From: Prodigiosinella aquatilis
Lineage (GTDB): Bacteria > Pseudomonadota > Gammaproteobacteria > Enterobacterales > Enterobacteriaceae
Reading direction: 5' to 3'
DNA: 64,000 nt
NCBI GenBank assembly: GCA_030388725.1
Contig: CP128857.1
Span: 4,154,001 to 4,218,000, forward strand
Part shown: one piece after another, positions 10,181-18,901 of the stretch
Position numbering within the stretch: the stretch's first letter is position 1
How the letters are laid out: the number at the start of each line of letters is the position of its first letter
Position numbers and translations under genes: made by a program
The notes under the pieces: model-generated
Told to the model about the DNA's origin: nothing
Database searches by the model: none
The model's input: only the letters and a program-made list of their open reading frames with translations

Positions 10181-10210
10181 GACTGCGTTTAATCCTTAAT
10201 GGTCATTTTT

Positions 10211-10234
10211 ACCACTTTGCCCCACAAAATCCCA
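10211..10234 (-). promoter_or_regulatory. MraZ operator: three 10-bp direct repeats
   Basis: Read on the minus strand the site is TGGGATTTTG, TGGGGCAAAG, TGGT: two perfect TGGG boxes and one degenerate box with exact 10-bp periodicity, just downstream of the promoter. This matches the known mode of MraZ binding to TGGG repeats spaced about one helical turn apart, so it should carry autorepression of the dcw operon. Confidence 0.85.
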
Positions 10235-10242
10235 CTAATTAG

Positions 10243-10272
10243 AGTTTACGGAGGGTATTAAAAGCTTGTCAA
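10243..10272 (-). promoter_or_regulatory. Putative Pmra sigma-70 promoter of the dcw cluster
   Basis: On the minus strand a consensus -35 TTGACA (10272-10267) is followed after 18 bp by a -10-like TAAACT (10248-10243), immediately upstream of the MraZ repeats and about 60 bp upstream of the mraZ ATG. Position and the operator downstream support it as the main dcw promoter. Confidence 0.75.
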
Positions 10273-11048
10273 GCGAGTGACGACGCGTCCGGTAATTATT
10301 TCCGGCGCAATTCGGAAGGGAAACGACTGTTTAAAAAACATCAAAATGGATTAATGAAGATTAAGACTGTGATAATTTAAGGAAAATTAATGACTCAAAA
10401 AATTCGACGTGAAAATATAGCGTTTTTTATTCCACAAAATATTATTTTCATTGTCACATATAGATACGTAATGTTTATATTATCGGAATAACCCGAATAG
10501 TAATTCATGACTGATTTTTCAGCATTTTTGCACTAATGGTTTCTTGTTTAGGTTGAAATTAACATTTTATTAACATTTATTTTTGACTACATCCCATTTT
10601 TTTGACGTGGTTAACGTAATTTTTCACTTTAATTGGCGTTATGGATTCTCAAAAAAATAAAAATTTGTTTTTTTTTGCAAAAATACGCTGAATAACTGTT
10701 TATATTTACAGTGCTTATTCCCCTGCCAGTGAATTGTTTTCGCTATTACTTCCACGCCACCATCATTTACAAACACTCAACATAAGCCAATTCTGCCCCA
10801 TGAAAACACAACCCAATGTTTTATCTATATTTTTATGCTTTCCAAGCGATAATCAAATGAAAATTCAAATTTGAACTAATAAAGTAACGAGAATATAGAA
10901 AAAACAGATGTAAATAAAAATTTTAAGCTACTTATTTATTTATAAACAGTGATGTAAACTGCACAAAAAGCAATATTGCAAAATAAAAAACCAAATAACA
11001 AGCACAATCCTGATTATATCTCTATATCAACACTGGAGCTTTATCCGT
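10273..11048. other. AT-rich 776-bp intergenic region between mraZ and alaE
   Basis: No convincing gene. The stretch is strongly AT-rich with many A and T tracts and lies between two divergent transcription units (dcw to the left, alaE to the right), so it carries the alaE promoter. The longest ATG frames are about 30 codons and resemble nothing I recognise. The composition is of the kind bound by H-NS or Lrp; I see no specific site. Confidence 0.5.
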
Positions 11049-11510
11049 ATGCTTTCCCCTACTTCACGATGGCGCAATGCACTTGCGGATACCTTTGCAA
11101 TGGTGGTTTATTGCTTTATCACCGGCATGGCCATTGAAATCCTGCTTTCAGGTATGACATTCCAGCAATCTCTTTCCTCTCGATTACTTTCCATTCCAGT
11201 GAATATTTTCGTTGCCTGGCCATATGGTATATACCGCGATCGAATTTTGCTTTTGGTGATGAAATTCGGCTCTCACCATCGATGGATGCAGAATCTGGCC
11301 GACCTGTTTGCCTATGTGAGTTTTCAATCTCCCGTTTATATTGCCGTTCTATGGTCGATAGGTGCAGATCCTGCTCAAATAATGACAGCCGTAACCAGTA
11401 ATGCGCTGATATCTATGGTTATGGGCGTCGCATATGGTTATTTTTTGGAATATTGCAGACATCTTTTCCGGGTAAAGGGCGCCAATCAAAGGCAGATTGT
11501 CAGCCATTGA
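11049..11510 (+). CDS. alaE: AlaE, L-alanine exporter
   Basis: Inner-membrane exporter of L-alanine, 153 aa (E. coli AlaE 149). About four hydrophobic segments. Conserved stretches ADTFAMVVYC, IPVNIFVAWPYGIYRD, NLADLFAYVSFQSPVYIAVL and the C-terminal MGVAYGYFLEYCR match the family. It is a single-gene unit facing cra. E. coli alaE lies elsewhere on the chromosome, so its place here differs. The long AT-rich leader suggests Lrp-type control, as known for E. coli alaE, but no site was identified. Confidence 0.93.
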   Translation: MLSPTSRWRNALADTFAMVVYCFITGMAIEILLSGMTFQQSLSSRLLSIPVNIFVAWPYGIYRDRILLLVMKFGSHHRWMQNLADLFAYVSFQSPVYIAVLWSIGADPAQIMTAVTSNALISMVMGVAYGYFLEYCRHLFRVKGANQRQIVSH

Positions 11511-11573
11511 TTATTTCGTGATAACCACTCACTGGAATAAAAGATGACATCGAGAAAATGAGAACTTTCTTAA

Positions 11574-11606
11574 CAGGTGCCATAGTGAAAATAATTATGG
11601 CACCTG
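11574..11606. terminator. Bidirectional hairpin between convergent alaE and cra
   Basis: Perfect 11-bp inverted repeat CAGGTGCCATA (11574-11584) and TATGGCACCTG (11596-11606) with an 11-nt AT-rich loop. It sits between the alaE stop and the cra stop. There is no long T-run on either side, so intrinsic termination may be only partial. Confidence 0.6.
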
Positions 11607-11622
11607 ATGTTAATAGAAAATA

Positions 11623-12627
11623 TTAACCCCGACTCAGAGAACCACGGCGATAGAGATTACGGCGAATCCGGTTCAATCCCGGTTTAGGCTTATGTGGTTC
11701 ATCCAGGCTGGCAAGAACCAGTTCCAGTACACGTTCGGCAACCTCACGGTGTCGCTGAGCCACAGCCAGTACCGGGCATTCAAGAAAATCCAGTAACTCA
11801 TTATCACCAAAGGTAGCGATCGCCAGATGAGTTGGCAGCCGACCGCTCTTCTTCAACGTCACATCCATTACGCCCTGCAACAATGGGAAAGAGGTTGTGA
11901 ACAGGGCCTCCGGCATAGGATGATCCTGTAAATACTGTGCAAACACAGCGGCGGCGGCACTTCGCTCATAACTGTTGGCATAGAGATAGTCCACCTGACG
12001 CGGATCATCAGCCCAAGCTTGACGGAATCCTTGTTCACGCAGGAAACTGACGGATAGTTCCGGCAACGCGCCCAAATACATGATGCTATTAGCCGGAATC
12101 TTGCGCAGCTCTTGAGCCAACATTTCCGAGTCTTCCATATCCGCACCGACCACACTGGTGAAATGTTCTCTATCCAGAGCACGATCCAGCGCAATAATAG
12201 GCAAACTATTGTTTGCCCAACGTTGATAGAAAGGATGTTCCGGCGGTAATGCCGTGGAAACGATAATGGCATCAACCTGGCGCTGTAACAGATGCTCAAT
12301 ACAACGCATTTCATTATCAGGCTGATCTTCAGAACAGGCAATCAACAGCTGGTAACCACGCTGACGGGCCTGACGCTCCAGATAATTGGCAATCTTCGTA
12401 TAACTGGTATTTTCCAGATCGGGAATCACCAATCCAATTGAACGGGTACGCCCGGCACGCAGACCAGCGGCGACAGCGTTAGGATGATAATTGTGTTCTC
12501 TTACCACCGCCATGACTTTTTCTACGGTCTTATCGCTAACGCGATACTGTTTTGCCTTACCGTTGATCACATAACTGGCAGTAGTGCGTGAAACACCCGC
12601 AAGACGCGCGATTTCATCCAGTTTCAC
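11623..12627 (-). CDS. cra: Cra (FruR), catabolite repressor/activator
   Basis: LacI/GalR-family regulator of 334 aa, the same length as E. coli Cra. The N-terminal helix-turn-helix (MKLDEIARLAGVSRTTASYV) and hinge are followed by a periplasmic-binding-protein-like effector domain that senses fructose-1-phosphate or fructose-1,6-bisphosphate. It switches carbon flow between glycolysis and gluconeogenesis. Near-identical sequence to E. coli through the DNA-binding domain. Transcribed away from ilvIH with its own 5' region (12628-12770). Confidence 0.98.
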   Translation of the reverse strand: MKLDEIARLAGVSRTTASYVINGKAKQYRVSDKTVEKVMAVVREHNYHPNAVAAGLRAGRTRSIGLVIPDLENTSYTKIANYLERQARQRGYQLLIACSEDQPDNEMRCIEHLLQRQVDAIIVSTALPPEHPFYQRWANNSLPIIALDRALDREHFTSVVGADMEDSEMLAQELRKIPANSIMYLGALPELSVSFLREQGFRQAWADDPRQVDYLYANSYERSAAAAVFAQYLQDHPMPEALFTTSFPLLQGVMDVTLKKSGRLPTHLAIATFGDNELLDFLECPVLAVAQRHREVAERVLELVLASLDEPHKPKPGLNRIRRNLYRRGSLSRG

Positions 12628-12773
12628 GGTAACCCCTTAATTAAGTCGGATAAAAAATAAAAATAGAGTGATAACCATAGATTAACCAAGGTTATCGTGC
12701 CGATCTAACCGCAGAATCTACTGGCGGGCAACCGTTTTTATCATCTATAAGACGAAGAGAAATGATATTAATA

Positions 12774-12795
12774 GGCCCGATATTATTATCGGGCC
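12774..12795 (-). terminator. Terminator-like hairpin after ilvIH
   Basis: Inverted repeat GGCCCGATA (12774-12782) and TATCGGGCC (12787-12795) with a 4-nt loop, about 30 bp past the ilvH stop on the minus strand. The following minus-strand sequence is only weakly T-rich (TATTAATAT). Confidence 0.6.
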
Positions 12796-12826
12796 CTTGC
12801 TACCTATCAGTATATTATCTGGCGTA

Positions 12827-13318
12827 TTAACGCATGATCTTATCACCACGCGACACGCCAACAACACCAGAGCGCGCCACCTCGACAATGTCTGCGACTT
12901 CACGTACCGCATGCAGGAAAGCGTCCAGCTTATCGCTGGTACCTGCCAGTTGCACAGTATAAAGAGAGGAAGTCACATCCACAATTTGACCACGGAAAAT
13001 TTCCGTACTGCGTTTCACTTCCTCACGACCGTAACCAGTCGCCTGGAGTTTCACCAACATGAGTTCACGTTCAACATGAGCCCCTTGTCCTAATTCATTG
13101 ACGCGCAAGACATCCACCAGCTTATGCAGCTGCTTTTCAATCTGTTCCAGCACTTTCTCATCCCCCACGGTCTGAATAGTCATGCGGGATAGTGTGGGAT
13201 CGTCAGTAGGCGCCACCGTCAAGCTTTCAATATTGTAGCCCCGCTGGGAAAACAGTCCGATAACGCGCGACAAAGCACCCGATTCATTCTCCAGTAATAC
13301 TGATAAAATCCGACGCAT
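12827..13318 (-). CDS. ilvH: IlvH, regulatory subunit of acetohydroxyacid synthase III
   Basis: Small subunit (163 aa) that confers valine feedback inhibition on AHAS III. The N-terminal ACT domain (RRILSVLLENESGALSRVIG) and the C-terminal domain ending VVGVSRGDKIMR are nearly identical to E. coli. I chose the MRRIL start by homology; an upstream in-frame start would add 10 residues overlapping ilvI. It follows the ilvI stop after 2 bp. Confidence 0.97.
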   Translation of the reverse strand: MRRILSVLLENESGALSRVIGLFSQRGYNIESLTVAPTDDPTLSRMTIQTVGDEKVLEQIEKQLHKLVDVLRVNELGQGAHVERELMLVKLQATGYGREEVKRSTEIFRGQIVDVTSSLYTVQLAGTSDKLDAFLHAVREVADIVEVARSGVVGVSRGDKIMR

Positions 13319-13320
13319 CA

Positions 13321-15042
13321 TCAGGTTCTCTCCGTTTTGCTTAACCACATTTCGTCCATTCCGCCGCCACGGATCTGCATGGGATAGACATGCTCATTGC
13401 TATCCACTCTGACATCAACAAATACCAGCCGGTTCTTATGTGCCAACGCCTCTTTCAGCTTAGGTTCCAGCTCCTCAATCGTATCAATGGCGATACCAAC
13501 ATGCCCGTAGGCTTCCGCCAACTTGACGAAATCAGGCAGAGACTCCATGTAAGAGCTGGAATGACGTCCAGAATAAATCATATCCTGCCACTGCTTCACC
13601 ATACCCAGGAAACGGTTGTTCAGATTAACCACCACCACCGGTAGATCATATTGCAGCGCGGTGGAAAGCTCCTGAATGTTCATCTGGATGCTGCCGTCGC
13701 CAGTGATACAGATAACGGTTTCTTCCGGCAACGCCAGCTTAATCCCCAGTGCGGCAGGCAAACCAAACCCCATGGTACCCAGTCCACCCGAATTGACCCA
13801 GTGGCGCGGCAAATCAAACGGATAATACAATGCGGCGAACATCTGATGCTGCCCTACGTCGGACGCCACATAAGCCTTACCTTCAGTCAGGCGATACACC
13901 GTTTCGATCACCGCCTGAGGTTTAATAGTATCACTACTCTCGATGTACTTCAGGCAGTGACGGGCGCGCCACTGCTCAATGCTCTGCCACCAGTCGCGCA
14001 GAGCATCACCCCCTTGCTGTGCAGCACGATCCTGTCCCAGTAACGTCAACATCAGACTCAGCACCTGCTTGGCATCACCCACAATAGGAATGTCAGCGTT
14101 GACTGTTTTTGAAATAGAAGCCGGGTCGATATCAATATGCAATATGGTGGCATTCGGACAATATTTGGACAGATTATTGGTGGTACGGTCGTCAAAACGC
14201 ACACCGACAGCAAAAATCACATCGGCGTTATGCATCGCCATGTTTGCTTCATAGGTACCGTGCATCCCTAACATCCCCAAACTCTGACGATGTGTTCCCG
14301 GGAAACCGCCCAATCCCATCAAAGACTGTGCTACAGGCAGATTCAGCTTCTCGGCCAGTTCACGCAGTTCCTGATGACAACCCGCGTTAATCACCCCACC
14401 ACCGCTATAAACCACCGGTCTTTCTGCTGCCAGCAGCGTATTCAGGGCCCGCTTGATCTGGCCTTTATGCCCTTGCACCGTGGGATTATAAGAACGCATG
14501 CTGACATGGTCCGGATAGGCATAAGGCAATTTATTCGCCAGATTCATGATATCTTTCGGCAAATCCACCACCACCGGACCTGGACGTCCACTGGACGCCA
14601 GATAAAACGCCTTTTTCAGCGTGGTGGGAATATCCTCCGCCTGCTTGACCAGATAACTATGCTTCACCACCGGGCGAGAAATGCCTACCATGTCGCATTC
14701 CTGAAAGGCATCATAACCAATCAGTGACGTCGCCACCTGACCCGAAATCACCACCAAAGGGATAGAATCCATGTAAGCTGTGGCAATACCGGTAATCGCA
14801 TTGGTTGCTCCCGGTCCTGATGTCACCAGCACCACCCCTACTCTTCCGGTAGCTCGAGCATAACCATCAGCCATATGTACCGCGCCTTGCTCATGGCGCA
14901 CCAGAATATGCTCGATTCCACCAACCGTATGCAAAGCGTCGTAGATATCCAGCACTGCTCCGCCCGGATAGCCAAACACATGTTTTACGCCCTGATCGAT
15001 CAACGATCGGACCACCATCTCGGCGCCTGACAACATCTCCAT
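13321..15042 (-). CDS. ilvI: IlvI, catalytic subunit of acetohydroxyacid synthase III
   Basis: ThDP-, FAD- and Mg-dependent enzyme for the first common step of valine, leucine and isoleucine synthesis. 574 aa from MEMLSGAEMVV, equal to E. coli IlvI. The catalytic glutamate lies in VRHEQGAVHMADGYAR and the ThDP motif runs from GDGSIQMNIQEL to LNNRFLG. A start 21 bp further upstream is possible. In E. coli the operon is activated by Lrp; the upstream region here is long enough for this, but no site could be defined. Confidence 0.97.
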   Translation of the reverse strand: MEMLSGAEMVVRSLIDQGVKHVFGYPGGAVLDIYDALHTVGGIEHILVRHEQGAVHMADGYARATGRVGVVLVTSGPGATNAITGIATAYMDSIPLVVISGQVATSLIGYDAFQECDMVGISRPVVKHSYLVKQAEDIPTTLKKAFYLASSGRPGPVVVDLPKDIMNLANKLPYAYPDHVSMRSYNPTVQGHKGQIKRALNTLLAAERPVVYSGGGVINAGCHQELRELAEKLNLPVAQSLMGLGGFPGTHRQSLGMLGMHGTYEANMAMHNADVIFAVGVRFDDRTTNNLSKYCPNATILHIDIDPASISKTVNADIPIVGDAKQVLSLMLTLLGQDRAAQQGGDALRDWWQSIEQWRARHCLKYIESSDTIKPQAVIETVYRLTEGKAYVASDVGQHQMFAALYYPFDLPRHWVNSGGLGTMGFGLPAALGIKLALPEETVICITGDGSIQMNIQELSTALQYDLPVVVVNLNNRFLGMVKQWQDMIYSGRHSSSYMESLPDFVKLAEAYGHVGIAIDTIEELEPKLKEALAHKNRLVFVDVRVDSNEHVYPMQIRGGGMDEMWLSKTERT

Positions 15043-15349
15043 GGGTTTGCCTCTTTTGTTCAAATAGCGAATCGCTTCCGTATGGCGGGGAAATTCCCCA
15101 CGCTCACGTTATTTTTTTAGATATAACTCGTCAACATAACGCCAGATTATGGTGCAGGCAAACCGCAAGTAACACCTGTAGATAGAGGTATTCTGGTAAA
15201 TAAACTGTTAAAAGATTATCCATTGAGATAAAACGCTATGGAGTCCCCATCGAATCTAAAAATATCCTGCAATGGTCGCTAATTACAGCGTGAAATTTTG
15301 ACAAAAAAACAATAACTAATCGGTGTTATTGCCGCCGATCTCACTGAAC
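15043..15349. other. ilvIH 5' region
   Basis: No gene seen in these 307 bp. The segment must hold the ilvIH promoter (reading leftwards) and separates it from the acyl-CoA synthetase remnant. AT-rich patches at 15110-15330 would suit Lrp binding, known for E. coli ilvIH, but I cannot assign boxes. Confidence 0.4.
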
Positions 15350-15796
15350 CTAGACGTACATTGCATCAATTTCCAGTTGATATCGCTGTTGTATCACTTT
15401 GCGGCGGAGTTTTAGCGTAAGTGTCAACGCTCCTTGTTTCATGGAAAACGGTGCCGAAAAAAGCGTGAATTTTTTTACCTGCTCAAAATGAGCAAACTCT
15501 TTCTGTATCTCCTGCAGCCGCTGATTAAACATGTCCAGCATATGAGTGTGGCGCAGCAACTCCAGTCGATCAGCATAACGATACATCAGATTACGCCAGA
15601 TACCGGGCCGTTTTCCACGCTGCTGCCGTAAAAATACCTGCCGGCCTTGAACCATCACCCGGAGAAATAAAACTCGACGATACCAAGGAGCTTGCACTAC
15701 CTGTTCATGAATCCCGCTGTAAACCTTTTCATAGCAACGCGACACCGCACACATGGCAGTGGGTTTCACATCATTCATTGCCTGACGCACCTGATT
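15350..15796 (-). pseudogene. Remnant of a long-chain acyl-CoA synthetase (N-terminal loss plus internal deletion)
   Basis: The frame encodes about 148 residues matching two separate parts of an AMP-binding long-chain acyl-CoA synthetase (FAA1/FadD15 type). The first part (NQVRQAMNDVKPTAMCAV, YEKVYSGIHE) corresponds to the middle of the family. From YADRLELL on, it matches the extreme C-terminus (FEQVKKFTL, PFSMKQGALT, KLRRKVIQQRYQLEIDAMY). Roughly 240 residues carrying the adenylation core are missing in frame; family members have a similar ADKL/QDRL motif at both junction sites. An in-frame TAA (15805-15803) lies just upstream of the first homologous residues, so the N-terminal half is also gone. 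It cannot be an active ligase. Functional reuse of the short frame is not excluded. Confidence 0.75.
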
Positions 15797-16067
15797 GGGA
15801 TGTTAGATACGATGAACAAGGTGTAAATGGTAGTTATTCATGGATGCGTACACCTGAAAACACAACAGACAGGTTACGTGATTTATCCGCAATCTATCGT
15901 GCAACTTATACGGTTCAAAGATCTTTTCACTGCCGACACACCAAGTGAGAGGCAGCAAGCCGCGCATTGTTTAACTGGTGGGAAAAATCAGAGGTTGACA
16001 TAATCTGGGGAATCAAGTACCAATAAAGCAACATTGAGATTTATTAAATTACTCGGATGACATCAGT

Positions 16068-16148
16068 ATGTATAACTTCGCTCAACTACTAGGCCTACTA
16101 CTACACGCATCTATGCGCGGTATGCCGGTGGGCGAAATGCAGAACTGA
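16068..16148 (+). CDS. leuL: LeuL, leu operon leader peptide
   Basis: 26-codon leader reading MYNFAQLLGLLLHASMRG then eight further residues. Five leucine codons (two, then three after one glycine) are all CTA, a rare leucine codon in enterobacteria, as in the Salmonella/E. coli leuL control codons. It is followed at once by an attenuator and leuA, so ribosome stalling when charged Leu-tRNA is scarce should allow read-through. No good Shine-Dalgarno is obvious. Confidence 0.9.
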   Translation: MYNFAQLLGLLLHASMRGMPVGEMQN

Positions 16149-16163
16149 TTTCACTTACACCTG

Positions 16164-16195
16164 AAAAACCCGCGCCAATGCGCGGGTTTTTTTTT
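16164..16195 (+). terminator. leu attenuator (intrinsic terminator)
   Basis: CCCGCGC (16169-16175), loop CAAT, GCGCGGG (16180-16186), extended by A/T pairs and ending in nine T residues. It lies 20 bp after the leuL stop and 45 bp before leuA, as expected for the 3:4 terminator hairpin of leucine attenuation. Confidence 0.93.
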
Positions 16196-16239
16196 ACTCG
16201 CCGGCGCTCTAAACAAACGAAACAAAAGGAACCAGACCG

Positions 16240-17808
16240 ATGAGCCAGCAAGTCATTATTTTTGATACGACGTTGCGTGACGGTGAACAGGCACTGCAGG
16301 CCAGCCTGAGTGTGAAGGAGAAAATCCAGATAGCGATGGCGCTGGAAAGGATGGGAATTGACGTCATGGAAGTAGGTTTCCCGGTATCCTCTCCGGGTGA
16401 TTTTGAATCTGTACAAACCATTGCCCGTCAAATCAAAAACAGCCGTGTCTGCGCATTAGCCCGCTGTGTAGACAAAGACATTGATGTCGCTGCTGAAGCG
16501 CTGCGCGTCGCAGAAGCATTCCGTATCCATATATTCCTGGCAACCTCTACGCTGCATATAGAATCCAAACTGCGCATGTCTTTTGAACAGGTGGTAGAAA
16601 AAGCCATTCACTCAGTGAAACGAGCGCGTAATTATACCGATGATGTCGAATTCTCCTGTGAAGATGCGGGACGTACGACAATCGACAACCTGTGCCGTAT
16701 CGTAGAAGCCGCCATTAATGCAGGAGCTAGTACCATCAATATTCCAGACACCGTCGGTTATACCACCCCAATTCAATTCGGCGGCATCATCTCTACCCTG
16801 TACAACCGCGTTCCCAACATAGACAAAGCAATTATCTCCGTACATTGTCACGACGACCTGGGTATGGCTGTCGGTAACTCTATTGCCGCAGTACAGGCCG
16901 GCGCACGTCAGGTTGAAGGCACGCTGAACGGTATTGGTGAACGTGCGGGTAACTGTGCACTAGAAGAAGTCATCATGGCGATTAAAACCCGCCCGGACAT
17001 CCTGAAAGTCCACACCAATATCAATCATCAAGAAATTTATCGTACCAGTCAGATAGTCAGCCAGATTTGTAACATGCCCATTCCGGCTAACAAAGCGGTG
17101 GTGGGTGCCAATGCATTCGCACACTCTTCCGGCATTCATCAGGATGGTGTGCTGAAGAATCGTGAAAACTACGAAATCATGACGCCGGAGTCGATTGGTC
17201 TGAAAGAAGTCCAGTTAAATCTGACCTCGCGTTCCGGTCGGGCTGCCGTGAAACACCGCATGGAAGAGATGGGTTACAAAGACGGTGACTACAATATGGA
17301 CAAACTGTACACCGCATTCCTGAAACTGGCCGACAAGAAGGGCCAGGTGTTCGACTATGACCTGGAGGCACTGGCCTTTATTAACAGCCAGCAGGAAACC
17401 TCCGAATTTTATCATCTGGATTATTTCAGCGTGCAATCTGGCTCCAGTGTGATGGCAACCGCCTCGGTTAAATTGATGTGTGGTGATGACATCAAATCCG
17501 AAGCCGCTACCGGTAACGGCCCGGTAGATGCCGTTTATCAGGCAATTTACCGCATCACCGGTTATTCGATTACGCTGGTCAAATATCAATTGTCCGCCAA
17601 GGGACAAGGGAAGGATGCGCTGGGGCAGGTAGATATCGTAGTGGAATATCAGGGTCGCCGTTTCCATGGTGTCGGTCTGGCAACGGATATCGTTGAGTCC
17701 TCTGCTAATGCCATGGTTAACGTATTAAACAACATTAAGCGTGCACAACTGGTCGAAAAAGAAGTTCAACGTTTACAGCAACACAACAACAGTCAGGAAA
17801 CAGTGTGA
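16240..17808 (+). CDS. leuA: LeuA, 2-isopropylmalate synthase
   Basis: Condenses acetyl-CoA with 2-oxoisovalerate, the first committed step to leucine; leucine-inhibited. 522 aa. The N-terminal TIM barrel starts at FDTTLRDGEQALQASLS and includes the metal-binding SVHCHDDLG; the C-terminal LeuA regulatory domain (residues about 390-510) contains VKYQLSAKGQGKDALGQVD. A LeuA-type enzyme rather than homocitrate synthase, judging by operon and sequence. Start supported by an upstream purine-rich site and homology. Confidence 0.98.
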   Translation: MSQQVIIFDTTLRDGEQALQASLSVKEKIQIAMALERMGIDVMEVGFPVSSPGDFESVQTIARQIKNSRVCALARCVDKDIDVAAEALRVAEAFRIHIFLATSTLHIESKLRMSFEQVVEKAIHSVKRARNYTDDVEFSCEDAGRTTIDNLCRIVEAAINAGASTINIPDTVGYTTPIQFGGIISTLYNRVPNIDKAIISVHCHDDLGMAVGNSIAAVQAGARQVEGTLNGIGERAGNCALEEVIMAIKTRPDILKVHTNINHQEIYRTSQIVSQICNMPIPANKAVVGANAFAHSSGIHQDGVLKNRENYEIMTPESIGLKEVQLNLTSRSGRAAVKHRMEEMGYKDGDYNMDKLYTAFLKLADKKGQVFDYDLEALAFINSQQETSEFYHLDYFSVQSGSSVMATASVKLMCGDDIKSEAATGNGPVDAVYQAIYRITGYSITLVKYQLSAKGQGKDALGQVDIVVEYQGRRFHGVGLATDIVESSANAMVNVLNNIKRAQLVEKEVQRLQQHNNSQETV

Positions 17809-18899
17809 TGACCAAGAATTACCATGTCGCCGTCTTGCCAGGTGATGGCATCGGCCCGGAAGTCATGGCGCAAGCCTATAAGGTGCTGGACGCGGTGCGT
17901 CAGCGTTTTGGCCTACGCATCACCACCAGCGAATATGATGTTGGTGGTATTGCCATTGACCGCCAGAATACGCCATTACCCCAGAGCACCATCGCCGGTT
18001 GTGAACAAGCCGACGCTATCCTGTTCGGTTCCGTAGGTGGGCCAAAATGGGAACATCTGCCACCAGCAGAACAACCTGAACGCGGCGCACTACTGCCATT
18101 GCGCAAACACTTTCGCCTGTTCAGCAACTTGCGTCCGGCACGGCTGTATCAAGGACTGGAAGCGTTCTGTCCACTACGTAGCGACATCGCCGCCAAAGGC
18201 TTCGACATTCTGTGCGTGCGCGAACTGACGGGCGGTATCTATTTTGGTCAGCCCAAAGGTCGCGAAGGTAGCGGGATGCATGAACGGGCCTTCGATACCG
18301 AGGTTTATCACCGTTTTGAAATTGAGCGCATTGCTCGCATCGCGTTTGAGTCGGCACGCAAACGCCGCAGTATCGTAACGTCTATCGACAAGGCCAATGT
18401 GCTGCAAAGCTCCATTCTGTGGCGTGAAATCGTTAGCGAAATCGCTCGTGATTATCCGGATGTACGTTTGTCTCATCTGTATATCGATAACGCCACCATG
18501 CAGTTGATTAAGGATCCATCGCAGTTTGATGTATTGTTGTGTTCCAACCTGTTCGGCGACATTCTGTCGGATGAGTGCGCCATGATCACCGGTTCCATGG
18601 GAATGCTGCCGTCGGCCAGCCTGAACGAGAACGGGTTTGGTCTGTATGAACCTGCTGGCGGTTCCGCACCGGATATTGCGGGCAAAAACATCGCCAATCC
18701 TATTGCGCAAATCCTCTCTACCGCCTTGTTGTTACGCTACAGCCTGAACGCAGATGACGCTGCGGATGCCATTGATCAGGCCGTGAACCGGGCGTTGGCA
18801 GAAGGTTATCGCACTGGCGATCTGGCCAGTGATGGTAAAGCCGTAACTACTGATGAAATGGGCGATGCCATCGCCCGATTTGTCGCCGAGGGAGTTTAA
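17808..18899 (+). CDS. leuB: LeuB, 3-isopropylmalate dehydrogenase
   Basis: NAD-dependent oxidative decarboxylation of 3-isopropylmalate, 363 aa. Motifs: AVLPGDGIGPEVM at the N-terminus, the substrate-contact RELTGGIYFGQPKGRE, and YIDNATMQLIKDPSQFDV, NLFGDILSDE and EPAGGSAPDIAGKNIANP. The ATG overlaps the leuA stop (TGATG); a GTG one codon upstream is less likely. Confidence 0.98.
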   Translation: MTKNYHVAVLPGDGIGPEVMAQAYKVLDAVRQRFGLRITTSEYDVGGIAIDRQNTPLPQSTIAGCEQADAILFGSVGGPKWEHLPPAEQPERGALLPLRKHFRLFSNLRPARLYQGLEAFCPLRSDIAAKGFDILCVRELTGGIYFGQPKGREGSGMHERAFDTEVYHRFEIERIARIAFESARKRRSIVTSIDKANVLQSSILWREIVSEIARDYPDVRLSHLYIDNATMQLIKDPSQFDVLLCSNLFGDILSDECAMITGSMGMLPSASLNENGFGLYEPAGGSAPDIAGKNIANPIAQILSTALLLRYSLNADDAADAIDQAVNRALAEGYRTGDLASDGKAVTTDEMGDAIARFVAEGV

Positions 18900-18901
18900 T
18901 C

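Noticed and set aside
10390..10491. 33-codon ORF in the mraZ-alaE gap
   Set aside because: AT-rich, no ribosome site, no similarity I recognise; expected by chance in this composition.
16111..16431. Minus-strand ORF of 106 aa across the leu leader and the start of leuA
   Set aside because: Overlaps the leuL attenuator and leuA on the opposite strand; no supporting features.
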